From Cristatella mucedo (Eukaryota > Bryozoa > Phylactolaemata > Cristatellidae): a stretch of DNA of 64,000 bases. Shown piece after piece: positions 45,690 through 57,984 of the stretch. The stretch covers positions 1,758,501 through 1,822,500 of the forward strand of contig WPIO01000003.1 in NCBI GenBank assembly GCA_009760855.2, in the 5' to 3' direction. The position numbers were made by a program, and so were the translations under genes. The stretch's first letter is position 1, and every line of letters starts with the position of its first letter. Under the pieces are notes generated by a model. It was not told the DNA's origin and did no database searches. It saw only the letters and a program-made list of their open reading frames with translations.

Positions 45690-47113
45690 ACGCTGGATAA
45701 CCCACCCACCCTGTTCAGTATCACATACAAAACATCAGAGGTACCTCTGGAATATGGGGTACCGCAGTGCTCCATGCGAAGTCCGGTTCTTTTCACGTTT
45801 TACTCTCCCTCTTGCCGATGTGATTACCAAGAACAATCTAGGCTTTCATTTCTATGCGGATGGCACTCAGTTGTACCTTTGCTTTGATCCCTCCCAGCCT
45901 CCGAGCAGCTCGAATTCTCTCAACTCACTTGCTGCATGTATTGATGACATCTACACATGGATGGCAGCAAATGTTCTAAAACTAAACGATGATAAAACTA
46001 ACTTACTAGTTATGGGCAAACCCAGTGTGATTCACAAATTGGAAAGGCTGACGCTCAAAATTGGCTCTGTCAGCATATCTCCTGTTGAATCAGCTCGAAA
46101 CCTAGGTGTCATGCTCCAAAGTGACCTCTCGTTAGACGACCACATCAGCTCCACAGTCAGATCTGCCTATTTTCAGCTTCATAACATTGCTAAAATTCGG
46201 GCTTGTTTAGATAAGAATACCATGCCCAAGTTGGTCCATGCATTTGTGACATCCCGTCATGACTTCTGTAACTCACTGCTTGCTGGCCTACCGGCATGTG
46301 CAATCAGGCGATTGCAGCTGTTGCAAAACTGTGCAGCTAGGCTTATCTGTCGTGAGCGTCGCAGTTGCCACATCACACTTCTTGCCGACCTGCATTGGCT
46401 ACCAGTCAAGCAACGGATCGACTCCTAGGTTTTGTCGCTCACTTTTAGGTCACTTCATTCTTTGGCTCCAGCCTATTTCTCAGATATATATATATATAAT
46501 TCATTTATATAGCGCCCCAAGAAAACTTAATTCTCTATTCAGGCGCTTCACATATGCCTCGGGGCTCGAGCCCACGACCTCAGCCAGACCTTGGTCGGAG
46601 CGAGCACCTTAACCACTGGACCAAACCAGCTCGGCAGATCTACTCCCCCACCAGGCCAAGCATCGTACCACCTGCTTTTCGGAATCCAGTAGTTACCAAT
46701 ACCTCGTACAAGACTCAAATCCTTTAGAGACCGTGCATTTAGCTCGTATGCTCCCAAAGCCTGGAACTCCCTCCCGACTTGCCTCAGAACATCCCGTCTT
46801 GACCACATACTTAAAAACACCTATTTAGGACAGCATTTAGTGGGTCCATGTGATTCGTCATTTTCCGATTGGGGCCCCTGTGATTCGTCTTTCATGTACT
46901 TATTCGTGCTGACACTGTGCATGCTGCCACTAACCACATTTGCATGCTGACCCTGTGCATGTCACCCCTAACCATGTTATTCATGTTGTTTATCAAGCAT
47001 GATATTACTCACCATTCAATCGCGTTTCCCTTTGCAGCAAATGTAAAGCGCCTAGAAAGAGATTGAGTTCTCTGAGGGTGCTTTATTAAGTGCATTATTA
47101 TTATTATTATTAT
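45690..47113 (+). mobile_element. LINE1 (L2/CR1-like), longest copy, inactive RT
   Basis: It runs from the RT fingers/palm (SEVPLEYGVPQ) through an open stretch at 45754-46428 to the 3' UTR and (ATT)n tail. Catalytic motif C reads YADG instead of YADD at about 45856-45867, so the second catalytic Asp is lost. Then follow [69 protein letters not shown] and [14 protein letters not shown] before a stop at 46426. An antisense SINE1 (46498-46634) splits the rest of the ORF. The tail AAGCGCCTAGAAAGAGATTGAGTTCTCTGAGGGTGCTT folds as a stem-loop. The element is 5'-truncated and dead. Confidence 0.9.
46498..46634 (-). repeat. SINE1 nested in LINE1
   Basis: Reverse-complement SINE1 (AATTCATTTATATAGCGCC ... 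GGGCTCGAGCCCACGACC ... GGACCAAACCAGC) interrupts the LINE1 ORF at TCTCAGATAT|...|CAGATCTACTCC. CAGATAT/CAGATCT is a plausible short target duplication. Confidence 0.88.
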
Positions 47114-47231
47114 AAAGCTGTATCACGTACAAAACGCAGCAAAAGCATTTGATTAGGGTGACAAACCATACTGAGTCCGAAAGACCTTCACTGTTATAGC
47201 ACATATACACAAGGTGCAGTGGGCACATTAC

Positions 47232-47277
47232 ACATTTGTATAGCGCCATAAGAGAACTTAATCACTATTCAGGTGCT
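47232..47277 (-). repeat. SINE1 tail fragment (antisense)
   Basis: ACATTTGTATAGCGCCATAAGAGAACTTAATCACTATTCAGGTGCT is the SINE1 3' tail in reverse. Confidence 0.7.
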
Positions 47278-48071
47278 GCTTCAGCAGGCTTCATCACTAC
47301 TAAAAAAAGGCACACCTCACAAGCTCTACGAGAGAAGGAGGCACTCATGAACATACAACAAAACCATGCCACTGCAGAGCAGCAGCCACCAAGTCCGAGC
47401 AGCAGATCATTCCCCAAAACTTTATTGAGGTTTTTTAGGAGCTAGAACAGGCAATATGTGCTCCAAGGCACGTACATGGTTGTGTACTTTATCGTATACT
47501 ATATACTATTGTGCAACATAGATGCAGCATTGCAAAGACGAGCTCTTGCCAACGTGCAAGGCCGGTGATACACAGGCTTTGCACTAGCTGCCGCCAGACT
47601 CTTCAACCCCCATAGGGGGGCTCGAGCCATTCTTGCGCTCCCAGCTGAACCAAGCTTTGATAACAATCATCGGCATTTGGTAGGTATCTTGTACAAGAAA
47701 ACCACCGGAACATAGAGAGCACCTGAAGAAAAACACAAACATATACTAAAAGGTTCAATTAAAGATGAGCAGAGCAATTGCATAAAGCACTTTTCTTCAC
47801 GATTTATCAAATAAGGTCCATCTCGTGGGAACAAGCAGAGGTAGCCTAAGCAGCGGATAAATACTGCTCCAAACCCAATGGTGGCTAACCAGGATGCTGA
47901 TGCAAAAATGGTACTCCACTGGTGCTCACTCCTTTGCTTAGGTCTACAGCCAAACGCAGGCAATCAGCATATACTTTCCCAGATTTATAAATAATCCAAA
48001 GGAAACAGGTAGCAGCAGGTACAGATCCTGTTTATCATTCGTAACTGACACACTCTAGGTGCTAACAGCTG

Positions 48072-48147
<76 letters not shown>

Positions 48148-49097
48148 GTGTTGGCAAATACCCAGCACAGCTAGACCGAGCAGGGTCAGAGTAGAGTCAG
48201 GAGCAGAGTCAGGTAACCAGACATCACACAGGTCAAAAGAAAGCTGACGTTCAGACAAAAGTGATTTCAAGGTTTAAATTGATCATCATGATTAGAGTAT
48301 TGTATTAGATCAAATTAATACATAGTAAAACTCACATAACATTAGAATGTATGCCAGCTTTTAAATACATTTTGAAATGATTATATAAAAAAGTGTTTAT
48401 ATTGCCTAATGTTTGGCCTATTCTTATGTAAAGCGCCTAGAAAGAGATTAAGTTCTCTGAGGGCGCTTTATCAAGTGCAATATTATTATTATTATTAATT
48501 GGATGCTCAGGTTGTGTATGATTCATCAAAGGTAATTTCACACTACGACTGTTCCATATGTTGGTATCAATGCCTCCGACCTTCGATTAAGGGAAGCATA
48601 TTTTGACTTGGATGTTTCTAGATGGGTGATTCCTGAACCAAACCTCACGATCTTCAATTTTAAAGCGATCCTGTTCTGACTTAGTCTGAACTGACTTCCA
48701 ATTATACCCAGTAACCTCAGCAGTACTACTTTGCAGGCACGGTTCATTTTGTCACTCAGATTACTATACAAAAAAGGCACCAGACCCAAGAGCCGAGTCA
48801 TGCAAGTAGCTGCCGAGTTTTTAGCTGTGTAACAGGTAGATAAAATAAATGGTCCATCCAAGAAACTCGACATCGGCCTAACACGAGACAACGGATCCAT
48901 TGATGGAACATGCTCCCATTCTTAGATTACCTTTGTAACTGACCACATACCAGTACCTGCAGCCATAAACAGCTGGAATAGCAGATCTGCACAACACTTG
49001 GGCTTGTCAGCCACTTTCATTACAGCCTAGCCAGGAATAGGCAAGGATCAAGAACCAAACATTCAGTGACAAAGACTGTATTGGCTGGTACAAGTGT

Positions 49098-49189
<92 letters not shown>

Positions 49190-49412
49190 CGTGTAACAGG
49201 CGGACCCGATGGGAAAAGTGAGACAGCAAAAGCAAATCAACATTTAAGCCCTCACACGTAGCCAATCACATTGCACTCACCAAACGGCACAAACGAAGAA
49301 GACTTGGGCAAACTCTATGCTTAGTTACCTATCTGCACATAGAAGAGCTGGCTTCCACTATAGACCAGCTTGTGGAGGCCAGCAAATGATTCTGCAGGCA
49401 CCTTGCTCTCAC
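47278..49412. other. Unassigned DNA with two dinucleotide tracts and a LINE1 tail
   Basis: (TG)n at 48073-48145 and (CA)n at 49097-49188. A near-consensus LINE1 tail (GTAAAGCGCCTAGAAAGAGATTAAGTTCTCTGAGGGCGCTTTATCAAGTG plus ATT repeats) at 48427-48498. A - strand open frame at 48538-48900 has no recognised similarity. Confidence 0.45.
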
Positions 49413-49518
49413 CTAGCATCCGTGGTCTACTGGTCCTATTACTCCATAGATCCCATGTGACCGATCTCAGTCCTCCAACCACCAGGCAGGCCTCGCCCAC
49501 TCTCGATGAAACGCTCAT
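49413..49518 (-). CDS. Possible first coding exon, unknown gene
   Basis: On the - strand, ATG just after a (GA)n leader opens 35 codons (MSVSSRVGEACLVVGGLRSV, then TWDLWSNRTSRPRML). It reaches a phase-1 donor GCTAG|GTGAGA. If that donor is ignored the frame stays open to a second donor-like site (CAGATAG|GTAACT) near 49329. No family recognised, no partner exon confirmed. Confidence 0.22.
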
Positions 49519-49942
49519 TTCGCTGGCTTTGATTATCTCTCTCTCTCTCTCTCTAGAGCTGATGCGAGCGTAAGGCGCAGAGGCTGTGGCAGCACAGCTG
49601 CGAGTGGACCGGACCCCCTCTCCCCACTCGGCGAGAGCTGTACCTGGTTTGTCGACACGAAGGATGAACGGCCAGCTGTATCCGGCCAAAAAGCGATCAC
49701 ACCATCAATCTTCGTTTGCCGAACCCAGCAGAGTCAGAATTGCATCGCACGTGTCTCACTGACACAGGTCGTACGAACAGTAGCAACGACTGCAAGAATG
49801 CACATGTCCCTGCAATGGGTGAATGTTTGAAATATGTTTCAGTTCTATTTAATTCAAACACATTAGGACTAAGAATGCTTTGCAGCAAACAATGGCATTG
49901 AACAGCAATACTGCCATGTGCATAGGGCTCTCTGTAGCAAAG

Positions 49943-49946
<4 letters not shown>

Positions 49947-50010
<64 letters not shown>
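49947..50010. repeat. (GA)n microsatellite
   Basis: About 64 bp of GA repeats. Long Ser/Leu frames on the opposite strand are artefacts. Confidence 0.95.
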
Positions 50011-50013
<3 letters not shown>

Positions 50014-50340
50014 GGAGAAAAGTGATGAAGAAATAGATGAGGCGTGACCCACTCTCTCTCCCCATCGATAAGTGTAGCACCAGCTGGCAGCAAGGAGGCG
50101 ATAAAGACATCTCCACTGCCTTAGCAAGTAACATACAGGTACCAGGACTGCAAATTTCGTGCTTGATACCCTCCCACTAGGCACATGCTCAGACGCAGTA
50201 CGTGCAGCATGTCTAATTATCGCACCTCTGCTGGCGAAGCAGATAACTCCTGACAAGTAGCCTGCCGCCCAGCAGCGCCAAATCAAGTGGCTAGCAAAGC
50301 CGTCTGCCACACCGTACAATGCTCGAGCTGCCGAGCTCAC

Positions 50341-50473
50341 CTCGCATGAGTGTGCACTGTGACGAGAGCATGGTTGCATCTACAACAGCAACAAGGATGC
50401 AACGGACTATGCACGACAATGACAAAACAGATGCGACCACAGAACCAGCAGCAGCTGCTATGGCATATAGCAT
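50341..50473 (-). CDS. Possible coding exon with a transmembrane segment
   Basis: On the - strand, ATG at 50473 gives MLYAIAAAAGSVVASVLSLS followed by CIVRCILVAVVDATMLSSQC and a phase-1 donor at GCGAG|GTGAGC. The hydrophobic Ala/Val/Leu run of about 30 residues looks like a membrane helix. It lies about 0.9 kb upstream of the candidate exon at 49.4 kb, but their joining is untested. GC-rich context and a CAG-rich + strand make chance openness possible. Confidence 0.2.
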
Positions 50474-50479
50474 GGACAC

Positions 50480-53079
50480 ACCACACGGATGCCTCGAGCC
50501 GCCAGCAAGGAGCCCACAGGCTGGACGACAAGCTTGTGGCAGGGGGAACGAAGAGGGCGCTCACGGGACGAGCGCACTCCCAGATATGTCCTGTCATCCA
50601 TCATAGGTACTCTCAGAGACAGCACGCAGAGCACGAAGCACGGCTAGGGCCAGCTCTGGTTAATAAGGGCAACGTCTCTCCTCGAACCGACAGCATCACT
50701 TGGAGCGTGTGTAGGGTGGCGCACACGAAAACCAACGGCCGGCGGTAGTTAAATAATTTACCTTACAGGGCAGCTGACCCTGACCCGAATTCAATGACTT
50801 CCGACACGAGAGCTGGACTCGCTCGACGAATGGCCTTTAACGTCATGTCAGGGCGTGGCTCAGCCAAAGCCACCACATTCACCATAGTCATCTATAAAGA
50901 AAAAAAGAAGAGCCGGATCACTGCCAGCGAGTGATCGCTGTATGCACCCTTGGATGCAAGTTTTTTCTTATCAAAGGCGCACAAATCACGAGCAAACAAG
51001 CATTGGTTATTGAAATGCGAACGCAGGCACTTAACGAGCACCGTTACTTTTGATCAGGAAAAGATTTCTGACACCATAGGGCACCCCCTCCATTCGTCGT
51101 CAGAGATGAGCTTTTCTGTGCAAGCATCGATCGATAAAACGAGCAGCGATGCTGCTGGTTACAAATGCACTAGACTAAGCTACAGAGAATCTAACCAGAA
51201 TAGGGAAGATTGAACTGTAAAACAAGCACCACACCGTCTAAACACAAAAATCTCACACAGGATTGCCAAGGCTGCTGCACTATAGGGACGTAAGGCATAG
51301 CAACTGATCCCGTCTACAACAACGGCACAAGGGCTTAAGTATCGACCCTGGTATGATGCTATAGGCCAGTCAGTGAGTTAAGCCTGTCGGAGAGAAGCGG
51401 TGTACCACAAATGTCGGCAGGCCACGCGTCTGGAGACGCTTACTGCGACGGTCGTAACGATACACTCTTTATGCCCAGCTCCTTTTATTTATTTATCCTC
51501 ATCCTTAACTCCACCGAGACCAGGCCGGCCTTACCCTAGCGAGCTTCCTACGGCTCACTCGGGAGCTTATGCGATCTTCATACGCACACATAAGGTAATC
51601 ACCGGGCTTCATTTCGTGCAAGTGGTATAGCTAACGTATAACGTCTCGCGAAATGGATGGAGAAGAGAGGACAATCTGAGCGGAAATTTGAGCGCGTCCG
51701 ATTGGAAAATTTCTTGAAGGAGGCTTCGGCTACAACTCAAAGCTTGCAGCAGGCTAACGAGGCGTTATAGAATGGTAATGCATTCTAGATGACATGGACC
51801 AATTAAGTCAACGTTATTAGATCACTTACGACTGTAAAATCACTGTATGCGTTGATTCGTTCGTCCGATATTCCGCGAGTCAATCAGCTTGGCGGCAAGC
51901 AGTACGGGACCCTCGAAGGCCGAGCGGGGATCCATCGAGGCTCCAACGAAACCGAACGAAGCGCTCGGCGACTAACCACGAGGCCGCGCCTACAGGTGCC
52001 TGCCCACCTCAGCGTATCATGTGTGAAGTGACTGTCAAACTTCGCTACACCTTTACACCAACAATTCAAAATTGTGCGGCCGACGAAAACACTTCCAGCA
52101 TGGCGACGTTTCCGGTGGACGGCAACATCCGGCGGGAGCTTACGGGTTCCTTATGAATCTTGAGTCATGGTCGTGGCCTACTAGTAGAGCGATCGGTAGA
52201 AAAGGGACGAACGTGGGATAATATTTCTTTGTGGTCCAAAAGGTCAGCAATATTAAAATAACACATTACGCTCATACCTTTACCGGTCTCTTTTTCATTC
52301 ATCCAAGATAGCAAAAGTGCTGCAAAGTTGCATCACTCCATAGAACTTGCACTAGCGTGTAATAGGATAAGTAGTTTTTAGTATTTACATTCAAAACATC
52401 CTGTTGTTTTGTGAATACAGATTTCCAGTCTGGATACGTTGCTCTCTTCAATTGCAAGAATCTGTGATTTTTGGAGCTGCAATTGCCAACTGGTACTGGG
52501 CTGGTAGGTGTATGAGCTAATGGCATGGCATTTCAATTAGACCGTGCGCTTGTGTGCAAGTATTTAGGATATAGCGCGTCGTACGCCTCGGTAAGGGATT
52601 CCAAATGTGGTGGTGTATGACAAGCTACCGACTGCACTCTCATTAATTCCAATGTGCGATAGCACAGTATCACATATTAGCATTCAAAGAATAGCTTCAG
52701 ACGTAAGTTGACATGCCATCTGCATGCAATCACAATGAATAGTTGCAGTTCTCAGCTTTCTTTCCCTACGATCTACTCACATGTGATGTGACACAAGGCA
52801 TTATCAATGAAAGCTTCGCCCCGAAACTCAGTACTTCAGGCATTGATTTACCTCAACAGCTCTATTAATGCCTTCACTGCAAAGGAACAGTTTCGGCTAT
52901 GCGGAAGCTTATCTGCAATCTATTGACTGCGTTTCCCGCTGGCTCAATCGATATTTTCAGGTCAAACCACTTTAGCGCTAAAGCATTACTACTGGATTCC
53001 GATGCCCTGCTAAGGCGTGCAAAGCATCAGAGGACTGAAGGAAGAAGCCGACGAACAACAATTGGTGAGTCTCATGAGT
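50480..53079. other. Unassigned intergenic DNA
   Basis: No firm feature. A CpG-rich patch around 51880-52140 contains AGCATGGCGACG (ATG 52100, YY1-like context), followed by an 18-codon frame without a convincing donor. About 53017-53064 opens toward TTG|GTGAGT, but no identifiable exon can be defended. Confidence 0.35.
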
Positions 53080-56000
53080 GGTTATGTAATATGTAATGAT
53101 GTATCTCCGTCTGTAACTCCACAAAGATTATATGGGTGCTACGAAGGAGAGTTTTGTGTAGCGAATTCACAGCCTAAGCGGCCTTTGGTACACATTCGGT
53201 AGCCAGCAGATTTCGTCTCAACTCAAAGAGAAAGTGGGAAGCATTGCAGTCAGGACAGCACTTGAAGTAGTGAGCAGCATGGAAGTAGCTGCTCAGGACC
53301 CCTGAAAAGGATGAGCCATTGTCGGCAGCAGGACAGTAGTTGTCGTTGCTTAAGAACTGTGGAAGTCCACAGTCTAGGACCTGCAGAGCTTAAAGCATCT
53401 GTCGCCAACGGTCTTTAAGCTGAGGAATGGAACAGCTAATTCATTTTCCTCAGGACCTGAGGGCGCTAAGAGGCTGAAACTGGTGCAGCAGTTCAGCTAG
53501 GTACGAAGGAGCCAAGCCGTAGCGGTTCTTGTGGGTCAGTGTAAGAACCTTGTTCTGTATCCTTTGCTCAACCGTCATGCATCATAGCTCTTTTAGCAAA
53601 GGAGACATGTGCTCAAACCTCTTTGACTTGAAGACTAGCCTTGCATCCATATTCATAGCCAGCTGCAGTGGCCTCGTTTCTTTTTTTGGTAGCTTAGCCA
53701 AAAGGGAATTACAATAATCAAGCCGAGACAGAACTAATGAGCTAGTTAAATGTTTTGCAAGCCACCATGGAGGACAGCTTCTTATCTTAAATAGGGATCG
53801 GACGTGATGGCTAGCTGTAGAAGCAGTCTTCTGAATAAAGCTTTTAAAATTGAGGCAGCATCGAAAACGACACCTAAATTTCGAGCACGCGGTGATGGCC
53901 GGACAACAGCATCACCTATTAGAAGAGCAAAGCATTTTAATCTAGTCATACAAGGGTGTCCAGCAGTTCGATTTTATCGTCATTTAGCTTCAAGAAGTTT
54001 TCCGATATCCAGGATGTAATGTCGGTAAGGAAAGCATTCAGATTATCAGTTGCCTCAGCAGATTCCGACGGTTTGAATGACAAATACAGCTGAGTATCGT
54101 CAGCATACTAGGCATGTCCTAATGCATGGGCCTTAATCACTTTCCCCAGAGGTTGAGTTTAAATGGAGAACAGCAAGGGACCGAGTACAGACCCTCGAGT
54201 GACTCCACAGCTGACCGGTCTCGTGTGAGACCTGACCACCACACGACACGGATTGAACACGACCAGACAAGTAAGATTTAAACCACGCCAGTGCTCCATC
54301 TGTCAGACCGATCGTTGTTCTCAATCGTTCATGGTGATCAATGCTGTCGAAGGCAGCTGACAGACCTGGCAGAGCTAGCACACCGACATTCCCGTCATCA
54401 TTGCCACGTAGAATGGCATTGTAAACACGGAGAGCAGTTTCAGGAGAGTGCTGCCTCTTGAACCCTGATTGAAATGTTTGGGACATTTAATTCTTGACAA
54501 TATGTGCAACCCGCTGCTTAGCAATGTTTTCAAGAATCTTTGACAATAAAGGAAGATGGGAAACTGGGTGATAGTTTGCAAGGACCTCTATCTAATCCAG
54601 GCTTTTTAAGTATGGGTCTAACGATTGTTGATTTGAAGGACTTGGGAACCACCCTTTTTCCCAAAGAAGCATTAAACTCCTGGTTTTGGCACGGCTAAGT
54701 TGGTCTGCCAGTGAAGAGCACAGAGATGATGATATAGGGTCTTCAGGAGACGAGCTCTTTTTGCTAGACCTTATTAAGGCCGCCACATCTCATGCAGAAA
54801 CCTCGGAAAAATTTTTAAGGAAGGTCACAGGTTGTGATTCCACAATTGCTGTACGCGAAGGGCCTTCACGGACATAGAAATGAGCCCAATGTTTTCAGTA
54901 AAGCTTGAAAACGTCGGCTGAGCCCTTAATATCTGGGGAGTCAGATCTCTCAGCATTGGCCAGTAAATGGTTTACTGTCTTATAAATCTCTTTAGGGTCC
55001 GACTGGCAGGAATTCAGCTTTCAAGTGAAAAAAAGAAGCCCTGGCATTTTTTAGCTTCCGGGTGTAAACTCGAAGGAAGTCTTTGAAATTGACTAGATCT
55101 GCATCACACTCCGATTTCTTGAAACAGCGTTCAAGCCTGCGCTTAACACGGCACATCTTTTGAAGTTTTTTTTGTAAATTGAAAAGAATCTCCACGACTC
55201 TGTACACGGATAGAATAAACAGGAGCATGCTTGTCAAGAGCACCCCTGAGTGTCATATTCACTGCATCAGTGAGGGTATCGAGGCTGCCGGTCAAGTCTG
55301 AATGCAGATCAAGAAGACATGCACCACAGATTTCAAAAGTGTGTCTAAGTCAATGCTTTGTAAGTTACGTCGCTTGACAAATTCGTCATTACCCTGTACT
55401 TGCAAAAAATATAAAAATATAATTTATTTATATAGCGCCCTAAGAGAACTTAATCTCTATTTAGGCGTTTTACATGTGCCTCGGGGCTCGAGCCCACGAC
55501 TTCAGCCAGACCTTGGTCGGGGCGATCACCTTATCCGCTGGACCAAACCAGCTACAAGGGAGCAGGAACAGTAAACGAGACCAAACAATGATCTGAGAGG
55601 GTCAGTGGGCACTCCACAAGGTCAGTGGGGAGGACATCCTTAGTGATCACGAGATCTAGAATATGGCCACCGACGTGGGTAGTATGACTAACGTGTGGGA
55701 CCAAACCAAAATTCTCCAGACGGTCAAGAAATGAGCAGACCTGACTGTTGCTAAGGCTGTCAACGTGAATATTGAAGTATCCAGCCATCAGTAATGGCCT
55801 GTCACACACTAACATTTTAGCGAGGAACTCTGAAAACTCCTCTATAAACAAGTTTAGACAGCCAGAAGGAGGTCGGTATATCCCAACAGTGAGAGGCATT
55901 GTCTTTGATGAAGACCTGATTGCAGCTGATTCAAACAATGGTTCACGCAACAGCACACCTTACAGCCAAAAGATTCGCGAACAACAATCGCAACCCTGCC

Positions 56001-56215
56001 ACCAACCTTGTCAAGACGCATGGACTGATAGAATTAGAACCCGTGTGGGGCGGCCTCAAAATATACAGCTACTGGAACAAGGCGTCATCCAAGTTTCGGT
56101 AAGCAGAAATGCATCTAGCTTCTCATGGACCAACTGATCATGAATAAGTAGCACCTTGGTTTTTAGCGAGCGGACATTTAGTAGGCGGAATTTAAGAGGC
56201 TGTCCAACAACTGGG
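53080..56215 (-). mobile_element. LINE2 (CR1/L2-like), longest copy with endonuclease and RT remnants
   Basis: Read on the - strand from about 56215: an APE-type endonuclease (FRLLNVRSLKTK, KLDAFLLTETWM, then VGIYRPPSGCLN, RPLLMAGYFNIHVDSL, GGHILDLVITKD, LSDHCLVSFTV). RT follows: SGFKRQHSPETALRVYNAIL, LPGLSAAFDSIDHHERL (motif A) and ALAWFKSYLSGR, near 54486-54230. Motif C and thumb frames are broken. The C-terminal part and 3' UTR (TTTCTCTTTGAG...GCGAATTCGC...CAGACGGAGATACATCATTACATATTACATAA) end at about 53080. Several stops and frameshifts and an inserted SINE1 (55421-55553) show it is inactive. It shares its 3' end with the + copies at 10.1, 15.3, 30.8 and 63.2 kb. Confidence 0.88.
55421..55553 (-). 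repeat. SINE1 nested in LINE2
   Basis: Reverse-complement SINE1 (AATTTATTTATATAGCGCCC ... GCTCGAGCCCACGAC ... GGACCAAACCAGC) splits the LINE2 endonuclease region. The orientation is the same as the nested SINE1 at 46.5 kb. Confidence 0.88.
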
Positions 56216-56722
56216 CGACGGCAATGAAGTGACTTGTATTCACTTCGGCATGTATCCGGCCCTTCGGACGTAGGGCCCTTCGGATTTGAAATGGACCTTA
56301 GTAACGGTCACCGATCGACGTTTCACAACGTATGCTCTTCACTGCCATGTCAAAGCTAGTTTTGACCTAAACACCACGAGCTTACTATAGGCAGTCAGTC
56401 CCACGGCTGCTGGGCAGCACAGCAATGCTTACAGATGCATTGCTGCATGCTCCAGTCACCAACTACGTCAAGGCTCAGCTACTTTGCAGTAGGTCTCTGG
56501 CCAGTTCTACACCACCACATGACTAACAGGTAGCAATGCGGGAACTGGTACATGGCTACGATTTCTGGGCAGCCGTATACAATCTGAGCATTTCAGCTGT
56601 TGCCTGCATTACCATGCACACAGAAAGCCTGGTTCTGCATCCGACGGCTCTGTCGGCGTTTGCTGACAGGCATAAGTTTGGCAATGTTTGAACAGCATCG
56701 TGCTGCATGGCAAACATAGCAG
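56216..56722. other. UTP23 3' flank
   Basis: Between LINE2 and the UTP23 stop codon. It presumably holds the UTP23 3' UTR on the - strand. No clear AATAAA was seen on that strand here. Confidence 0.3.
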
Positions 56723-57941
56723 TTAGCAAGCAGCAGCGTCTGCCTCCTGATGCACGGCGCGTGCCTTCCTCCTATGGCTCCTCTTGTGTTCACCAGCAGC
56801 TTCAGCCGATGACAAAGTCTCCGGCTTTTTCTTGCTTTTCTTACACGAAAGAGGGTTGGGACCTTTTGGGCCTCGTCGCTTCTTTTTGACTTTGCCGTCT
56901 TGCTGGGTGCCAAATGTCTGAATCTTCAGTTTATTCAGAGTCTCCCGGTGATGGTCTAAGGGTAGCAGCTTCTGCTGCAATGCATCGGCAGCCGTTTCAC
57001 GGCTGGCAGCAGACGGTGCTTCCAGGGTGATTGCGTTGAAGTCAATGAAGAGGAGTGGCACTCCGGCTATTGACCGTACTCGCTCGCTCAGCTCCTTGTC
57101 CTGCAATCGCACGAAACTTCGGCTTCGGAGACCTGCCGTGTCGATCGTGATCAAGAGCGATCAATCACAAGCGAGAACGGCCGTGCTCGCCGGTCTAGCC
57201 AACGAGGCGAGCGCCCTCGCAGCAGTGCCCAGCAGGCTCTAGAAAGCAGTCGCAAACTAAACGGCAGCATGTCAGCAAGCAGAATAAATGAAGCGCAGTC
57301 GACAGCTGCATCGAAGCATACATAGCAGCAGCATCACTTCATATTCCAACGTCTAAGAAAACAACCTACTTGAGTGGCAATGAAATACTTGAGCGGATTT
57401 CCTCTCCGTATAAAGCTGTAGATGCATTTAGAAGCCAATACAGGGGCAGGGTGTATGCACTCCATCGTTTCGTACTGCTGAAGCACCTTCCACGGACCAT
57501 ATAATAAGGAACCTTCAACCAGAAAAAAGTGGTCAACTGTCCTCTGTTACCAGAGCATTCACGGAAATCCAAACACTAACATTTAAACGTATTACCTTTT
57601 CAAACTGTCAACCGTATGTATCTTCTGTTTTTCCACAAAGCAGGAAGACTAAGTGGTTGCTATGCTGCCGAGTTTTTCTACAGCACAACGACTGCCTATG
57701 TGGCATTCGGGGTGCAATCGACAAAAGGCAGCATGGCGAACACCCAACATCTCTACGGGACTCAAGATCCCCAAAACGAAGGGTCAAGCGGGATCCTTCC
57801 ATAAAATGAATGCAATCTTGACAACAGACCACAAGTAAAATGATTACGGGGGTCGGAAGGAATAGATGGAAAATAGCATAGGACCCTCTGGAGCCAAGCA
57901 GGAGTACTTGGAATGCAGAAAATTTCTGTATACATGCTCAT

Positions 57942-57984
<43 letters not shown>

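Noticed and set aside
45754-46428. Possible host gene of 224 codons
   Set aside because: Clear RT motifs and multiple copies in the window identify it as LINE1; catalytic YADD is YADG.
49697-50379. 145-176-codon - strand frames through (GA)n
   Set aside because: The openness comes from the dinucleotide repeat encoding Ser-Leu.
52100-52156. First exon candidate MATFPVDGNIRRELTGSL in a CpG-rich patch
   Set aside because: The start context is good, but the frame stops after 18 codons and no convincing donor precedes the stop.
56593-56913. Open frames opposite or overlapping the UTP23 last exon
   Set aside because: Shadows of the real coding frame; the UTP23 frame carries the conserved GPNPLSC signature.
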